Positions 5,447 through 6,045 of a stretch of DNA of 6,045 nucleotides are shown piece after piece. Each line of letters starts with the position of its first letter. Positions within the stretch are counted from its first letter, which is position 1. The DNA comes from JANRKG01 sp033763635 (GTDB lineage: Bacteria; Cyanobacteriota; Cyanobacteriia; GCF-001939115). The stretch covers positions 1 to 6,045 of the forward strand of contig JANRKG010000252.1 of the NCBI GenBank assembly GCA_033763635.1, written 5' to 3'. The notes beneath the pieces are model-generated. The model ran no database searches. It saw only the letters and a program-made list of their open reading frames with translations, and was not told where the DNA came from. The position numbers and the translations under genes are program-made.

Positions 5447-5573
5447 CAGGTAAGCCTGGTTAGCGTTTCACCGATTTAGATAAGAATTCCACCCTTACTA
5501 AAGCCCTGAAAAGTATCTAAATCATTACAACAAATCAACAAAATAAATGCAGGTTTTGTTTCCTCTTTCTCCT

Positions 5574-5626
5574 AAAAATGGGGATAATATCCGGGCAGTT
5601 TGAATACAGTTGCCGGATGAAATCCC
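5574..5626 (-). terminator. Terminator-like hairpin with short U tract
   Basis: GGGAT(5581-5585) pairs with ATCCC(5622-5626). After a 3x3 internal loop, ATCCGG-g-CA(5589-5597) pairs with TGCCGGAT(5611-5618) around a 13-base loop. Read on the minus strand, the stem is followed by CATTTTTA, five Ts two bases after the stem base. That is the layout of an intrinsic terminator for a leftward transcript, although the internal loop and bulge weaken it. No leftward gene is visible in the 420 bases to its right, so its transcript is unidentified. Confidence 0.4.
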
Positions 5627-5964
5627 TTGGGAAATCTAAAGAAAGTATAACTTCTGCAAAATAAATTTAGGTTTCCACATTCCTGGCGTTTATTCCTATT
5701 GAGTGTAGTTAAAACAAGTTAAAGAACAGGATTGTTTTTTGGGGATCAATCTAGCATTCAAAATATGAATGGCGCGAAGTTTTTATCAGAAATCGTGCTA
5801 TTCATCTGTTGTGAGAGTTATGGGGATCTATCGGGATCTCAATTGGATGGACAGCAACTTCGTTGAAGACTCTTTCTGATATTTTGCGCGCTTTCAAAAA
5901 AGAGAAACAAGATTTGGAGAAATGGGAAAGAGTGAGAAGTGGAAAAATTATCTATTAAGAATTT

Positions 5965-5991
5965 TCTAGATTTTATTCTCTAGATTTTATT
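5965..5991. repeat. Two-copy 14-bp-period repeat in A+T-rich spacer
   Basis: TCTAGATTTTATT occurs at 5965-5977 and again at 5979-5991, a perfect 13-base match with a period of 14. It lies in a strongly A+T-rich stretch (about 5941-6000). It could be slippage-derived or an UP-like or curved segment ahead of a gene outside the window. Confidence 0.6.
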
Positions 5992-6045
5992 TTTGTGTTC
6001 GATATTTTGGATGATTCTCAACTGTGAAAATTATGGTTGGCTTCT

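Larger units (their letters stand above)
5247..6045. other. Gene-free A+T-rich region at the right end
   Basis: No reading frame on either strand is long or family-like enough to call a gene, and no tRNA or rRNA was recognised. The left part is the probable leader and promoter of the DUF2808 gene. The right part holds the terminator-like hairpin at 5574-5626, the short repeat at 5965-5991 and two overlapping frames of 33 and 36 codons near 5765-5879 with no ribosome binding site. A GTG at 6024 and an ATG at 6033 are in frame and open to the edge, but too little is visible to call a coding start. Confidence 0.6.

Noticed and set aside
5769..5879. 36-codon plus-strand frame (MARSFYQKSC...), overlapped by a 33-codon frame from 5765
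   Set aside because: No Shine-Dalgarno, two competing frames of similar length, and no recognisable features; open frames this short are expected by chance.
5247..6045. CRISPR array, tRNA or insertion sequence in the gene-free region
   Set aside because: No regularly spaced repeats of suitable length, no cloverleaf with a TTCGANNC-like T arm, and no transposase fragment or terminal inverted repeats were seen.

Overview
The window looks like part of a cyanobacterial chromosome. The evidence is the gene set itself: a cyanobacterial-type YidC, a DUF2808 exported protein, a Ycf46-like AAA protein and a DUF177 protein beginning MEQIYIPQL. There is also one perfect HIP1 octamer (GCGATCGC) and several near matches. 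Every recognisable gene is on the minus strand, so transcription runs from right to left. I cannot name the genus.

Layout in transcription order (right to left): bases 5247-6045 are about 800 A+T-rich bases with no convincing gene, but with two inverted repeats and a short tandem repeat. Next is a secreted DUF2808 protein (4689-5246). A 210-base spacer follows, carrying a candidate extended -10 promoter. Then comes a tight same-strand run: rpmH (ribosomal protein L34), rnpA (RNase P protein), a small membrane-anchored PH-domain protein, yidC (membrane insertase), a KH-R3H RNA-binding protein of the Jag/KhpB type, a DUF177/YceD protein, and a Ycf46-like AAA ATPase that runs off the left edge. 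Spacers in this run are 9, -11 (overlap), 100, 26 (20 from the alternative upstream start), 49 and 51 bases, which suggests a single operon or at least a strongly co-expressed block.

The run joins ribosome and tRNA maturation (L34, RNase P protein, KH-R3H, DUF177 with its known link to 23S rRNA) to membrane protein insertion (YidC). The PH-domain protein and the AAA ATPase probably act in the same setting, but their biochemical jobs are not settled by the sequence. rpmH-rnpA-yidC-jag is an old bacterial gene order. The PH, DUF177 and AAA members fit the cyanobacterial version of it.

I did not find a new defence, mobile or biosynthetic system. The items most worth a second look are a long low-complexity insertion in RnpA containing an exact 18-bp tandem duplication, an Ig-like (BIG2-like) lumenal insertion in YidC, the rnpA/PH-gene translational overlap, and a terminator-like structured element in the gene-free right end that has no visible gene to terminate.
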